Positions 9,462-18,386 of a DNA stretch of 64,000 nucleotides are shown here, piece after piece. The notes under the pieces are model-generated. The model searched no databases. It was not told where the DNA came from and worked only from the letters and a program-made list of their open reading frames with translations. The stretch's first letter is position 1, and each line of letters begins with the position of its first letter. Where the stretch lies: the NCBI RefSeq assembly GCF_000248055.1, contig NZ_BAFC01000101.1, positions 55,518 to 119,517 on the forward strand, read 5' to 3'. The position numbers and the translations under genes are program-made. Source of the stretch: Gordonia sputi NBRC 100414. Its GTDB lineage: Bacteria > Actinomycetota > Actinomycetes > Mycobacteriales > Mycobacteriaceae.

Positions 9462-10618
9462 CGCGACGGCTCGTCGATCTCGTCCGGTCGGGGCAGCGTC
9501 TCCGCATTGGTCCAGATGGTGTTGAAACGCTCCATACCGACGGTCCCGACGACCTCGTCGACGAAGGCCTTACCCCGAATGTATTGCGCCAGTTTGGCAT
9601 CCATACCGATCAACGCTCTGATGATGCGCTGCACGGGATTTCGCGGTGCTGTGCGTCGTTTGTCGAACGATGCGCGGATCTGCTCGACGGTCGGAACCTG
9701 CGCTGGGCCAACGGCATCCATCACGTGGTCGGCATGCCCCTCGAGGAGGGTGCCGAGCATCATCATGCGCGTGAACGCCTCGTATTGCTCGGGCGTCTGC
9801 AACATCTGCATCACACCGATGACGCCCTTTTCCCGCTTGGCACCACCTCGTACAGCCGAATTGATCCGTGCAACAACATCTGTCACCGATTCGCCCGCAT
9901 CGGAGGTCAGTACTGCGATGTTGTCGAGCATGTACTGACGCAGCCAGGGGTTTGCGGAGAACTGCACGCGGTGGGTCACCTCGTGCAGACACACCCACAG
10001 ACGGAAATCCGACGGCACGACGCGCAGACTGCGCTCCACCGCAATGATGTTCGGCGTCACCAGCATGAGCACGCCGGGATTCTGGGGCCCGCTCGAATCC
10101 GAGCCACTCGGCGTGAACGGGTCGTACTGCCCGAGGATGGCGCCGGCGAGAAACGCGAGGAGACCACCTGCCTGCAGGCCGCCGACCTTCCCCGACAGTC
10201 CGCCACCGGACTCGTCGCCGTCACCGTCGAGCATCGATCGCATCGATTGCGACGCGGCGTCGACCCAACCGCGCCGATCGACCACGAGCGCACTCGGAAC
10301 GCGCAGCCCGTCGGCGAGTCCGGTGACCTCGCGCACCGGCCCCTCCGCGCGCACCGCGGCGTCGGCCAGTTCGGCCTGCGCGGCGTCGAGCGTGTACTCG
10401 GTGACCTTCGGTCCAGGGCGCACCAGCCGTTTTCCGACCGTCGCGGCAAGCGACCAATCGATGCGCGCGCCGATCGACTCGCCGCGCTCATCCCGCTGGT
10501 CGGCCTCCGCCCGCTGGTCGAGCTCACCCCGCTGGTCGAGCTCACCCCGCTGGTCGGCCTCCGCCCGCTGGTCGAGCTTGTCGAGACCACTTCCCACGTC
10601 GTCGGTCGGCTCGGTCAT
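9440..10618 (-). CDS. Zinc-dependent metalloprotease, DUF2342 family, with repeat-derived N-terminus
   Basis: 392 residues. The zincin motif appears as LWVCLHEVTHRVQF (HExTH), with the later LEGHADHVMD providing a further likely metal ligand. The domain starts at GARIDWSLAATVGKRLVRPGP, the usual beginning of the family (Rv3626c type, coenzyme F420-biosynthesis-associated annotation in databases). The first 46 residues are odd: GLDKLDQR followed by four hexapeptides of the form (A/G)E(A/L)DQR. They are encoded by an 18-bp repeat that matches the chromosome's intergenic repeat family. The ATG at 10618 overlaps the dacB stop (ATGA). The substrate is unknown. Confidence 0.88.
   Translation of the reverse strand: MTEPTDDVGSGLDKLDQRAEADQRGELDQRGELDQRAEADQRDERGESIGARIDWSLAATVGKRLVRPGPKVTEYTLDAAQAELADAAVRAEGPVREVTGLADGLRVPSALVVDRRGWVDAASQSMRSMLDGDGDESGGGLSGKVGGLQAGGLLAFLAGAILGQYDPFTPSGSDSSGPQNPGVLMLVTPNIIAVERSLRVVPSDFRLWVCLHEVTHRVQFSANPWLRQYMLDNIAVLTSDAGESVTDVVARINSAVRGGAKREKGVIGVMQMLQTPEQYEAFTRMMMLGTLLEGHADHVMDAVGPAQVPTVEQIRASFDKRRTAPRNPVQRIIRALIGMDAKLAQYIRGKAFVDEVVGTVGMERFNTIWTNAETLPRPDEIDEPSRWIARVL
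10489..10592. repeat. 18-bp in-frame repeats inside the metalloprotease gene
   Basis: On the plus strand the unit is CGCTGGTCGAGCTCACCC or CGCTGGTCGGCCTCCGCC, repeated about five times. The array ends with CGCTGGTCGAGCTTGTCGAG, the core of the intergenic arrays at 16.1, 20.9 and 63.7 kb, with GG in place of AT. The period of 18 bp is a multiple of three, so the reading frame stays open. The encoded hexapeptide is (A/G)E(A/L)DQR. Confidence 0.88.
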
Positions 10619-12021
10619 CGGCACCCGCACTCCCTCAACTTGCCCGCGACGTTGTCGAGGGCCGGCCGCGCGTCCGCGGGAGAGGTGCCTCCCGAGATCA
10701 ACGCGAACGACAGCACCCGACCGTCGACCGTCTGAACTATGCCGGTCAACGAACTGACGCCGGTCAATGTTCCGGTCTTCGCACGCACCCAACCTGCGCC
10801 GGGGTTCTCGCCGACGGTGAATCGGTCGGCGAGTGTTCCGGTGCCGCCGGCAACCGGCAGTCCGTCGAGCATCGGGCGGATCTTGGAGTCGATCGTCTGG
10901 TCGCTGCCGGTGGGTCCGCTCGCCGCTGCCATCAGCTTGTCGAGGAGCGCGGCGGGTACCAGGTTGCGGTACGACAGCCCCGACGTATCGCGCAGCGTCA
11001 CGTTCGAGACGTCGAACTTGTTGTCGGCGAGCGTCTGCTTGACCGCCGACGTACCGCCCGCGAGTGTCGCGGGCCCGCCGCGTGCGACGGACAGTTCGAC
11101 GCCGAGCGCTTCGGCGAGCACATTGTCGGAGTAGCGGAGCATGTCGTTGACCCTGGTGACCAGTGGAGCCGAGCGGACAGTCGCGATGGTCCGCGCACCG
11201 GCGGGAGCGGTGACATTCGTAACCGGGGCGTCGACGTCGAGCGCCTCGGCAAGTTGCTCTCCCGCGGTGATCGCCGGGTTGTCGACGCGCGGCGAGTATT
11301 CGTTGAGTCGATCCGTGCGCGCGCCGTCGGTCATCAGCGCCTCGATCGGAGCGATGTCGCCGCCCTTGATGTCGGCGCGGCTCCAACTGCTGTCCATCGT
11401 CGGACCGGTGTACGCGCTGGTGTCGACGGCCACGGACGTGACCGAGACCCCCGACTTACGGACTTGCTCGGCAAGATCGCTGATCCGACCCGGATCGGTG
11501 TAGAACGTCTGCGACCGCTTCGACTGGGCCGACAGCGTCGGATCGCCCGCCCCCTTGATGATCACCTGACCGTCGGTACCCACCACGACGGTCGTCGTCA
11601 GGCGCGCATCGTGCGGCAGTCCGAGCAGCGCGGCAGCAGCGGTCAGGATCTTGGTGTTTGATGCCGGCACTCGTGGGGTGCTCGGACTCTTGGACCACAG
11701 GATCGCGCCGGTCAGCGAGTCGCTGACCTGGCCGGTGAACTCGCCGAGCTGGGGCGCGCGGGCCGCTGCGGCGATCTGTTTTGTGACGCCGTCTGCCGTC
11801 GGCTGCGGGGCCGTGGCCGACACAGCGTTGATCGCAGGTGTCGCGGCGATCGGCGCAGGCCGTGGCGGCACACCTGCGGGCAGGTCGTCGGACTTGTTCA
11901 TGCGCAACGCCACGAACAGCACACTCGAGGCGATCAACGCCAGCACGACCACCGACACCAAGGTCCACACAACCGCGCGACGTCGACCGCCCAACCGACC
12001 GTCCTGATTCCTCGCGCCCAC
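10615..12021 (-). CDS. dacB: D-alanyl-D-alanine carboxypeptidase / PBP4-type peptidase S13
   Basis: Penicillin-binding protein that trims or cross-link-cleaves peptidoglycan outside the membrane. The protein is 468 residues from the chosen start. An N-terminal membrane anchor lies at about 15-40 ([22 protein letters not shown]). The three catalytic motifs are present: SNTK (SxxK), SDN (SxN) and KTG in [11 protein letters not shown]. The frame extends to a GTG at 12060, which directly abuts a GATACT hexamer. The GTG at 12021 has a clear GGAGGT ribosome-binding site, so I prefer it. It is divergent from ppa, the mycobacterial arrangement (Rv3627c). Confidence 0.92.
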   Translation of the reverse strand: MGARNQDGRLGGRRRAVVWTLVSVVVLALIASSVLFVALRMNKSDDLPAGVPPRPAPIAATPAINAVSATAPQPTADGVTKQIAAAARAPQLGEFTGQVSDSLTGAILWSKSPSTPRVPASNTKILTAAAALLGLPHDARLTTTVVVGTDGQVIIKGAGDPTLSAQSKRSQTFYTDPGRISDLAEQVRKSGVSVTSVAVDTSAYTGPTMDSSWSRADIKGGDIAPIEALMTDGARTDRLNEYSPRVDNPAITAGEQLAEALDVDAPVTNVTAPAGARTIATVRSAPLVTRVNDMLRYSDNVLAEALGVELSVARGGPATLAGGTSAVKQTLADNKFDVSNVTLRDTSGLSYRNLVPAALLDKLMAAASGPTGSDQTIDSKIRPMLDGLPVAGGTGTLADRFTVGENPGAGWVRAKTGTLTGVSSLTGIVQTVDGRVLSFALISGGTSPADARPALDNVAGKLRECGCR

Positions 12022-12157
12022 TCGACCTCCGGTCTCGACCCATCTCTTCCGACGCCCCACAGTATCGTTGAGGCGATTCGCACAGCCGGACCGCGGCTGT
12101 CGACACCCGCCGACGGCGCACCGATCCCGCCCGAGGCGCCACGATCAAGGAGGAACC

Positions 12158-12640
12158 GTGGAATTCGATGTGACCATCGAGATCCCCAAGGGAAGTCGCA
12201 ACAAGTACGAGGTCGACCACGAGAGCGGAAAGGTCTTCCTCGACCGCTATCTCTACACCGCATTCGGCTACCCCGCCGACTACGGCTACATCGACAACAC
12301 ACTCGGCGAAGACGGCGACCCGCTCGACGCGCTGGTCCTGCTGCCCGAGTCGGTGTACCCGGGCGTCGTGGTCAAGGCTCGCGTGGTCGCGATGTACACG
12401 ATGACCGACGAGGCAGGTGGCGACGACAAGCTGCTGTGCGTGCCTGCCAAGGACGTGCGCTGGGATCACATCCAGGACGTCGGCGACGTGTCGGAGTTCG
12501 AGCTGAACGCGATCTCGCACTTCTTCGAGCACTACAAGGATCTCGAGCCCGGCAAGTCGGTCACACCGGGCGGTTGGGTCGGCAAGGACGAGGCGGAGAA
12601 GGTGGCCCAGGCCGCCGTCGAGCGCTTCCCGGGGCACTGA
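12158..12640 (+). CDS. ppa: Inorganic pyrophosphatase
   Basis: Hydrolyses pyrophosphate to phosphate, driving biosynthetic reactions. The protein of 160 residues starts [18 protein letters not shown]. It carries the family I active site with [24 protein letters not shown] (Tyr, Asp and Glu metal/substrate ligands) and [13 protein letters not shown]. The GTG start at 12158 is preceded by AAGGAGGAACC, a strong Shine-Dalgarno. The length is that of the short mycobacterial enzyme. Confidence 0.97.
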   Translation: MEFDVTIEIPKGSRNKYEVDHESGKVFLDRYLYTAFGYPADYGYIDNTLGEDGDPLDALVLLPESVYPGVVVKARVVAMYTMTDEAGGDDKLLCVPAKDVRWDHIQDVGDVSEFELNAISHFFEHYKDLEPGKSVTPGGWVGKDEAEKVAQAAVERFPGH

Positions 12641-12665
12641 TCGACGCCCCTGCCGCTACATACTG

Positions 12666-12740
12666 AAAAGTCCACCTCATCTGCTGCGCGACACCTTCGG
12701 CACTGCCGAAGGTGAACCGGCACAGATGAGGTGGACTTTT
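12666..12740. terminator. Nested palindromic bidirectional terminator
   Basis: The outer arms AAAAGTCCACCTCATCTG (12666-12683) and CAGATGAGGTGGACTTTT (12723-12740) are perfect 18-bp complements, with T or A runs at both ends. The loop holds a second perfect hairpin, CACCTTCGGC-ACT-GCCGAAGGTG (12692-12714). It lies between convergent ppa and the exporter gene, so it can terminate transcripts from both sides. Confidence 0.9.
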
Positions 12741-12760
12741 TTGGGTCCTACCCTTCCGCC

Positions 12761-14452
12761 CTACTCGGCGGCGGCAGGTTCGGCGGTCGGCTGCCCGCGG
12801 CGAAGCGGGAGCTCCTTCCACGTCACCGTGCCGATGATCGCCAGCAGCGAGACGATCGACACCGTCAGGAACACCGTGTCCATCGAGTTCGCGAAGCCCT
12901 CCTTGATCGGATCGCCCAGTTCGGCGGGCAACTTCTCGATGATCGACGTATCGCTCATCACCGCGTCCGACGACCCCGACGCTCCCCCGGGATTCTGCGA
13001 CGCCGCGATCAGACCCTTCGCGAACTCACTGACCTGCGGATCATCACTGCCCGCGGCCCGCACGACGGCGGCGCGGTACTCGGGAGTCTGCGCCGCAGCG
13101 ACCATCTCGTCCTTGATGTTCGGTCCCATCATGCTGAACAGCAGCGAGAAGAACACGGCCACACCGAGAGTCGCGCCGATCTGACGGAAGAAGGTAGCGG
13201 TGCCGGTCGAGAGGCCCATGTCCTTGGGCGGCAAGATGTTCTGCATCGCGAGCGTGATCGGCTGCATCAGGTTGCCGAGCCCGAAGCCGAGCAGGAACGC
13301 CATGAGCATGACGGTCCACACCGGCGTCGACGTGCTCACCAGGTGCAGCAGGAACGTGGCAACGGTGATGAGTACCGCGCCCACGATCGTGAACACCTTG
13401 TATCTGCCTGTGCGCGAGATCATCTGACCCGACGCGATCGAGCCCATCATCAAACCGAGGACCATCGGCAGCATCTGCAGGCCGGCGACCATCGGGCTCG
13501 AGCCGCGCAGCACCTGGAAGTACTGGGGCAGCATCGAGATCCCGCCGAACATCACCGCACCGACGACCATCGAGATCACGATGCCCTGCGCGAACACCCG
13601 ATTCTTGAAGACGCGCAACGGGATCAGCGCGTCGTCGCCCATCTTGTGTTCGATCCAGACGAACAGCGCGATGCCGAAGGCTCCGACGCCGTAACAGAGC
13701 CATGCCCAACCCGAGAACCAGCCCCATTCGCGGCCCTGCTCGGCCACGATCAGCAACGGCGCGATACCGACGGCGAGCGCGAAAGCACCCCAGTAGTCGG
13801 TACGGCCACCGCGACCCTTTTGTTGGTCGTAGTTCAGCACCTTCGCGACGACGATCAGCGCGATGATCCCGATCGGCACATTCACCAGAAAGACCCAGCG
13901 CCACCCCGACACCCAGAGGATCGTCGACTGACCGGCGAAGAAGCCACCGAGTACCGGACCGAGCACACTCGACGTGCCGAAGACCGCGAGGAAGTAGCCC
14001 TGGTATTTCGCGCGCTCACGCGGTGGGACGATGTCGCCGATCGTCGTCAGCGCCAGGGTGAACAGACCACCGGCACCGAGCCCCTGCAGAGCGCGGAACG
14101 CCGCGAGCTCGTACATCGACGTCGCGAGCGAGCACAGCAGCGATCCGACGACGAAGATCGAAATGGCAAGCAGGAAAAAGGGTTTGCGGCCGTAGAGGTC
14201 GGAGAGCTTGCCGTAGAGCGGCGTGACGATGGTCGACGTCACGAGGTAGGCGGTGGTCACCCAGGCCTGCATGTCGTAGCCGTGCAGGTCGTCGGCGATG
14301 GTGCGGATCGCCGTCGACACGATGGTCTGGTCGAGCGCAGCGAGGAACATTCCCAGCATCAGGCCTGCCAGGATCGTGAGGATCTGCCGGTGGGTCAGAC
14401 CGGCGCCCGCAACGTCGTCCGACGCGGTGGACACCTGCGTCTTGTCTGTCAT
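12761..14452 (-). CDS. MFS multidrug exporter, DHA2 (EmrB/QacA) 14-helix family
   Basis: 563 residues with about 14 hydrophobic helices. It opens with LTHRQILTILAGLMLGMFLAALDQTIVSTAIRTIADDL, the TM1 motif (LDxTIVNVALP-like) of DHA2 drug/H+ antiporters. The loop 2-3 motif GKLSDLYGRKPFF and motif C (VLGPVLGGFFAG) follow. A hydrophilic insert of about 80 residues precedes the last helix. The substrate is unknown. Its ATG overlaps the stop of the MarR gene (ATGA), so the two form an operon and the regulator probably responds to an exported compound. Confidence 0.92.
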   Translation of the reverse strand: MTDKTQVSTASDDVAGAGLTHRQILTILAGLMLGMFLAALDQTIVSTAIRTIADDLHGYDMQAWVTTAYLVTSTIVTPLYGKLSDLYGRKPFFLLAISIFVVGSLLCSLATSMYELAAFRALQGLGAGGLFTLALTTIGDIVPPRERAKYQGYFLAVFGTSSVLGPVLGGFFAGQSTILWVSGWRWVFLVNVPIGIIALIVVAKVLNYDQQKGRGGRTDYWGAFALAVGIAPLLIVAEQGREWGWFSGWAWLCYGVGAFGIALFVWIEHKMGDDALIPLRVFKNRVFAQGIVISMVVGAVMFGGISMLPQYFQVLRGSSPMVAGLQMLPMVLGLMMGSIASGQMISRTGRYKVFTIVGAVLITVATFLLHLVSTSTPVWTVMLMAFLLGFGLGNLMQPITLAMQNILPPKDMGLSTGTATFFRQIGATLGVAVFFSLLFSMMGPNIKDEMVAAAQTPEYRAAVVRAAGSDDPQVSEFAKGLIAASQNPGGASGSSDAVMSDTSIIEKLPAELGDPIKEGFANSMDTVFLTVSIVSLLAIIGTVTWKELPLRRGQPTAEPAAAE

Positions 14453-14931
14453 CTCGTTCCTTTCCCGGAATGTTCGCCCGCGGGCACGATGAGCTGCTCC
14501 GCGGCGTCGACGAAGCGGTCGAACAGCACCACCAGCGTCGACAGTTCGTCTTGGGTCCAGTCCGTCATTGCGGACTCGAATGCTTCACGACGCATCGCTC
14601 GCATGCCCTCGACACGTCGACGTCCTGCGTCGGTGATCACGAGGAGCGTCGCGCGTCCGTCGTCCGGGTCGGCTTCGCGACGCACGAGGTCGAGGTCGAC
14701 GAGTTGCGCGACGTGTCGCGACACAGTGGACGGATCGGCGTTGAGCGCTGCGGCGAGTTCACTTGACCGCATGGGTGCACGGTCGAGGTGGAACAGCCCG
14801 CGAAACGCTGCGGTCTCGAACTCTCCGTCCTTCGTGCGGAACGTGGTGTGGACCGCGCGATCGCGAACACGCAGATATCGGCTGAGTGAATCGAAGAGCT
14901 GGTCGATCGACTCCGGTTTGAGCACGGTCAC
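14449..14931 (-). CDS. MarR-family transcriptional regulator
   Basis: 160 residues with the winged-helix core MRSSELAAALNADPSTVSRHVAQLVDLDLVRREADPDDGRATLLVITDAG (recognition helix at STVSRHVAQL, wing at DPDDGRAT). Dimerisation helices flank it at both ends. The GTG start at 14931 follows AAAAGGCG. It is co-transcribed with the exporter it most likely represses, and it is divergent from allantoicase across a 134-bp region with TTGCA repeats. Confidence 0.92.
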   Translation of the reverse strand: MTVLKPESIDQLFDSLSRYLRVRDRAVHTTFRTKDGEFETAAFRGLFHLDRAPMRSSELAAALNADPSTVSRHVAQLVDLDLVRREADPDDGRATLLVITDAGRRRVEGMRAMRREAFESAMTDWTQDELSTLVVLFDRFVDAAEQLIVPAGEHSGKGTR

Positions 14932-14969
14932 CGCCTTTTACTACCTAACGGACAAAGCCGACAGATGTT

Positions 14970-14997
14970 GCCTATTGCAAGTAGTTGCATGTTGCAA
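14970..14997. promoter_or_regulatory. Candidate MarR operator (TTGCAA repeats)
   Basis: A cluster of TTGC/TTGCAA motifs lies upstream of the marR-type gene. TTGCA-TGT-TGCAA (14985-14997) is a perfect dyad and a further TTGCAA is at 14975-14980. The position between divergent starts and the sequence style fit a MarR-type site. No binding evidence exists beyond this. Confidence 0.5.
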
Positions 14998-15065
14998 GCA
15001 AATGTCGAGCGCAAGTATGCGCTCGAGTTCTGCGGTACGCAAACAGCCCACTACCATGGACATTC

Positions 15066-16100
15066 GTGACTCCTCAGCCTCCACCACCGTCAGGTAGCCG
15101 CCCCCACTTCACCTCGATGCCCGACCTCGCATTGCGCGATCTCGGCGGCGCGGTCGTGTGGACCAACGACGATCTGTTCGCGGAGGTCCAGAACCTGATT
15201 AAGACCGGTCCGGCCGAGTACCGCCCCGCGACGTTCGGGCACAAGGGCCAGGTCTACGACGGCTGGGAGACGCGACGCCGACGCCGCGACGGAGTCGACC
15301 AGGCGATCATTCGCCTCGGCGCGCCCGGAGTGATCTACGGCGTCGTCGTCGACACGTCGTGGTTCAAGGGCAACTATCCGCCCGAGATCTCGGTCGAGGC
15401 GACCGCGGTCGAAGGCGTCGTATCGGCACAACAGCTCGTCGACGACGCCGAGTGGACGACGATCGTCGAGAAGACCCAGGTCGACGGCGACACACGCAAT
15501 CCGTTCAAGGTCGACGCGAAGGACCGGTTCACGCACGTCCGGCTCACCATGCACCCCGATGGCGGTGTCGCACGTTTCCGCGTCCACGGCCGGGGCGTGC
15601 CGAACCCGCACTTCTTCCGCTACGGGCACTTCGACCTCGCCGCGCTCGAGAACGGCGGATTGATCACCGCATGCTCGAACATGTTCTACAGCTCGCCGAA
15701 CAACCTCCTGATGCCCGGTCGCGCGCGGCACATGGGCGAGGGTTGGGAGACCAGCCGCCGTCGCGACTCGGGCAACGACTGGGTGCAGGTGCGCCTCGCC
15801 GGGCAGGGCAGGGTGAGTCTCGTCGAACTCGACACCAGCTACTTCATCGGCAATGCGCCGGGAGCAGCGACGGTTCGCGGCAGAGACGGCGAGAACGGCG
15901 AATGGTTCGACGTGTTGCCGCGCACCGAACTTCAGCCCGACACCCGCCACCGCTTCGTCATCGATCTCGACCGGCCGATGACCGAAGCGCGCATGGACAT
16001 CTTCCCCGACGGCGGCATGGCACGGTTCAAGCTCTACGGGTTGCTCACCGAGGAATCGCAAGCGGGCCTGATCGAGCAGTGGGAGCGCGGCGAGGCCTGA
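15066..16100 (+). CDS. alc: Allantoicase
   Basis: Hydrolyses allantoate to ureidoglycolate and urea in purine nitrogen recycling. The 344-residue protein has the two homologous jelly-roll halves of the family. Each half carries the GWETRRRR / GWETSRRRD motif and a WFKGN / YFIGN segment, with HPDGG / FPDGG loops. Half one is about 20-180 and half two about 190-335. GTG 15066 is chosen; a TACCAT -10-like hexamer ends 8 bases before it, so the transcript may be leaderless. No other ureide genes are nearby. It is divergent from a MarR/exporter operon. Confidence 0.93.
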   Translation: MTPQPPPPSGSRPHFTSMPDLALRDLGGAVVWTNDDLFAEVQNLIKTGPAEYRPATFGHKGQVYDGWETRRRRRDGVDQAIIRLGAPGVIYGVVVDTSWFKGNYPPEISVEATAVEGVVSAQQLVDDAEWTTIVEKTQVDGDTRNPFKVDAKDRFTHVRLTMHPDGGVARFRVHGRGVPNPHFFRYGHFDLAALENGGLITACSNMFYSSPNNLLMPGRARHMGEGWETSRRRDSGNDWVQVRLAGQGRVSLVELDTSYFIGNAPGAATVRGRDGENGEWFDVLPRTELQPDTRHRFVIDLDRPMTEARMDIFPDGGMARFKLYGLLTEESQAGLIEQWERGEA

Positions 16101-16110
16101 GCGAGATCGC

Positions 16111-16319
16111 CCGCCGACCGAGCCCGCGCCACTGATCGAGTCCGCGCCGCTGATCGAGCCCAAACCGCTGATCGAGCGCAACCCGCTGATCGAGCTTGTC
16201 GAGATCACCCCACCCGCCGGTCGAGCCCGACCCGCTGATCGAGCTTGTCGAGATCACCCCACCCGCCGGTCGAGCCCCACGCCGCTGATCGAGCTTGTCG
16301 AGATCACCCCACCCGCCGA
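16111..16319. repeat. Intergenic array A of CGCTGATCGAGC(T/C)TGTCGAGATCACC units
   Basis: Three long units of about 50 bp (starting near 16184, 16233 and 16283) plus shorter copies at 16130-16180. Each unit has a core CGCTGATCGAGCTTGTCGAG followed by ATCACCCCACCCGCCGGTCGAGCCC-like sequence. The array begins 10 bp after the allantoicase stop and runs up to the LLM gene remnant. The spacers are conserved, so it is not CRISPR. Confidence 0.9.
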
Positions 16320-16400
16320 AACTCGAACTGCGGCAACATCTCTGCGCCTCGGCGTGGCCAAGCCGTGCGGGCCGTCGACGTACGCACCATCTCCAGCGAC
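16315..16400 (-). pseudogene. Remnant of an LLM-type gene 3' end
   Basis: On the minus strand a stretch translating to GPHGLAT, then after a shift AEMLPQFEFRRVG and a stop, matches the C-terminus of the gene at 21035-21517 (GTPHGLAT ... AEVLPQFESRRAA). Relative to that gene the remnant has a one-base deletion and lacks about 80 bp between the two matching blocks, so it cannot be functional. It abuts repeat array A exactly as the intact copy abuts array B. The upstream limit of the homology near 16400 is approximate. Confidence 0.75.
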
Positions 16401-16604
16401 TCGTCGTCGAGGCAAGTACGGCACACCGAGGTCAGCGAGCGGCGGCACGGCCACGCGACCGTGTGGTCACAACCACATAGTCGCGCGCCCGTCCGGCAAC
16501 TCGCTGCAGGACAAACTGAGTGGGCATTCACATACGCGTCTCACGAGGATCTATTAGCCTGCCGTTCGCCTGTTGGACACCGAGGAGGGCTTCGCTAACT
16601 CTTC
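16401..16604. other. Upstream region of the phosphatase cluster
   Basis: No gene seen. It contains a perfect dyad TGTGGT-CACA-ACCACA (16462-16477), a possible regulator site, and a GGAGGG stretch about 16 bases before the phoD GTG. No Pho-box-like direct repeats are obvious to me. Confidence 0.35.
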
Positions 16605-18314
16605 GTGACCCACGAACCTCACAGTCTGCCCGATTCGGACACCTCGCCCGTCCCGCCGATGTCGCGCCGGCGATTCATGCAGACCGCCTCAGCCGCAGCC
16701 GGCACGGCAGCCGCGCTCGCAGCCGGTGTATCCGAAGCGGTTGCCGCACCGCGTCATCAGGCCTTCCTTCACTCGGTGGCCTCCGGCGATCCGCTGCCTG
16801 ATCGGGTCATCCTGTGGACCCGGGTGACTCCTGAGCCGCGGGCAACACCCGGATCGGGATTCGGCCAACCGACCAACGTCCGGTGGCAGGTGTCCGTTGA
16901 CCCCGGATTCACGCGCATCGTGTCGTCGGGCATCTTCTCCACCTCCGTTGATCGCGACCACACCGTCAAGGTCGACGCCGCGGGCCTGTCACCGTCGACG
17001 CGGTACTTCTATCGCTTCACCATCGCCGACGGCCCACTGGCGGGCACCGTGTCACCGACGGGGCGCACCAAGACCGCTCCGGCGCTGTCGGCCGATATCG
17101 ACAAGCTGCGGTTCGCGGTGTGTTCGTGCGCGAATTACGAAGCAGGCCACTTCATCTCCTACCGTGCCATGGCGCAACGGGATGACCTCGACTTCGTGCT
17201 ACACCTCGGCGACTACACCTACGAATACGAGACCGGCGGATATCCCGGCGCGTACAACGAGACAGTCCGCGCCACCGCGCCGGTCCACGCGACCGTCACC
17301 GTCGACGACTACCGCATCCGGCAGGGCAAGTACCGCCAGGATCCCGATCTCGCCCGCGCGCATGCCACTCACCCGTTCATCTGCATCTGGGATGACCACG
17401 AATCGGCCGACAACTCCTATCGGGACGGCGCAGAGAACCACAAGACTCTCACCCAGGGCAGCTGGAGCGCTCGCAAACGTGCGTCGGACAAGGCGTACTT
17501 CGAGTGGATGCCGGTGCGCCCCAATTCGATTGACAACGGCGAACACCTCTACCGTCGGTTCCGCTTCGGCCAGCTCGCCGAGCTGATCATCCCGGACCTA
17601 CGCTCCTACCGCGACAAGCAGTCCTACCTCAAGGTCGACGATCCCAACCAGAGCCTCACCGGCAAGACGCAATACACGTGGCTCGAGACCTCGATCACCA
17701 CGTCGTCAGCGAGCTGGCAGGTGATCGGCAACGAGGTGATGATGGTTCCGCTGGTGATTCCCGAGACCACCGACCCGCGAGTCGCCGACTGGCTCCACAA
17801 GCAGATCGGCCTGCCCGCCGACGGAATCACGATCAACAACGACCAGTGGGACGGATATCAGGCCGAACGCCGCGCACTGCTGCACGCGATCGACAAGGCG
17901 GGCAAGAAGAGCGTCGTGCTGGTCACCGGCGACATCCACAGCTCGTGGGCCAGCGAGATCCCCCTCAGCGCGCCCCACTACGGCAAGGATGCGAGCGGGC
18001 GCGTGGTCGCGTGCGAATTCACCCCGCCCAGCATCACCGCGGCCAGCGGCTACGACAGCATCGCCATCAACAGGGCACTCGCTGCTCCGGTTGCGACGGC
18101 CCTCGACGTCGCCCAGGAAGCCATCAAAACCGCGAACCCCTGGATCAAGGACGTCGAGCTCACCACACACGGTTTCGGAGTGATGGAAATCAACAAGTCA
18201 CGCGCGCAAATGAACTGGTTCTACGTCAAAGACGTGATGAACCCGGCGTCGTCGGTGCACCCCGCCTTCAGCTGGTACACGCGCGCCGGACAGCCGAAAC
18301 TATTGCGCGCCTGA
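16605..18314 (+). CDS. phoD: Alkaline phosphatase D (PhoD), Tat-exported
   Basis: Secreted phosphodiesterase/phosphomonoesterase for phosphate scavenging. The 569-residue protein has a twin-arginine signal, SRRRFMQTASAAAGTAAALA (about residues 20-39). A PhoD N-terminal domain follows (FLHSVASGDPLPDRVILWTRV), then the metallophosphatase core with FAVCSCANYEAGHF, LDFVLHLGDYTYEY, FICIWDDHESADNSY and LVTGDIHSSWASE. These are the metal-binding Asp/Asn/His motifs. The GTG at 16605 is chosen because it keeps residues before the Tat motif. It is the first gene of a secreted cluster with the two that follow. Confidence 0.94.
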   Translation: MTHEPHSLPDSDTSPVPPMSRRRFMQTASAAAGTAAALAAGVSEAVAAPRHQAFLHSVASGDPLPDRVILWTRVTPEPRATPGSGFGQPTNVRWQVSVDPGFTRIVSSGIFSTSVDRDHTVKVDAAGLSPSTRYFYRFTIADGPLAGTVSPTGRTKTAPALSADIDKLRFAVCSCANYEAGHFISYRAMAQRDDLDFVLHLGDYTYEYETGGYPGAYNETVRATAPVHATVTVDDYRIRQGKYRQDPDLARAHATHPFICIWDDHESADNSYRDGAENHKTLTQGSWSARKRASDKAYFEWMPVRPNSIDNGEHLYRRFRFGQLAELIIPDLRSYRDKQSYLKVDDPNQSLTGKTQYTWLETSITTSSASWQVIGNEVMMVPLVIPETTDPRVADWLHKQIGLPADGITINNDQWDGYQAERRALLHAIDKAGKKSVVLVTGDIHSSWASEIPLSAPHYGKDASGRVVACEFTPPSITAASGYDSIAINRALAAPVATALDVAQEAIKTANPWIKDVELTTHGFGVMEINKSRAQMNWFYVKDVMNPASSVHPAFSWYTRAGQPKLLRA

Positions 18315-18386
18315 GCTTTTTGACGTCCTTATTATCCGACGGCACCCACTGAACGGCCCCGATTTTCTCGCAATGATTGGACTCCC

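Noticed and set aside
12731..15097. 788-codon plus-strand open frame
   Set aside because: Antisense to the exporter and MarR genes; His/Arg/Asp-rich shadow.
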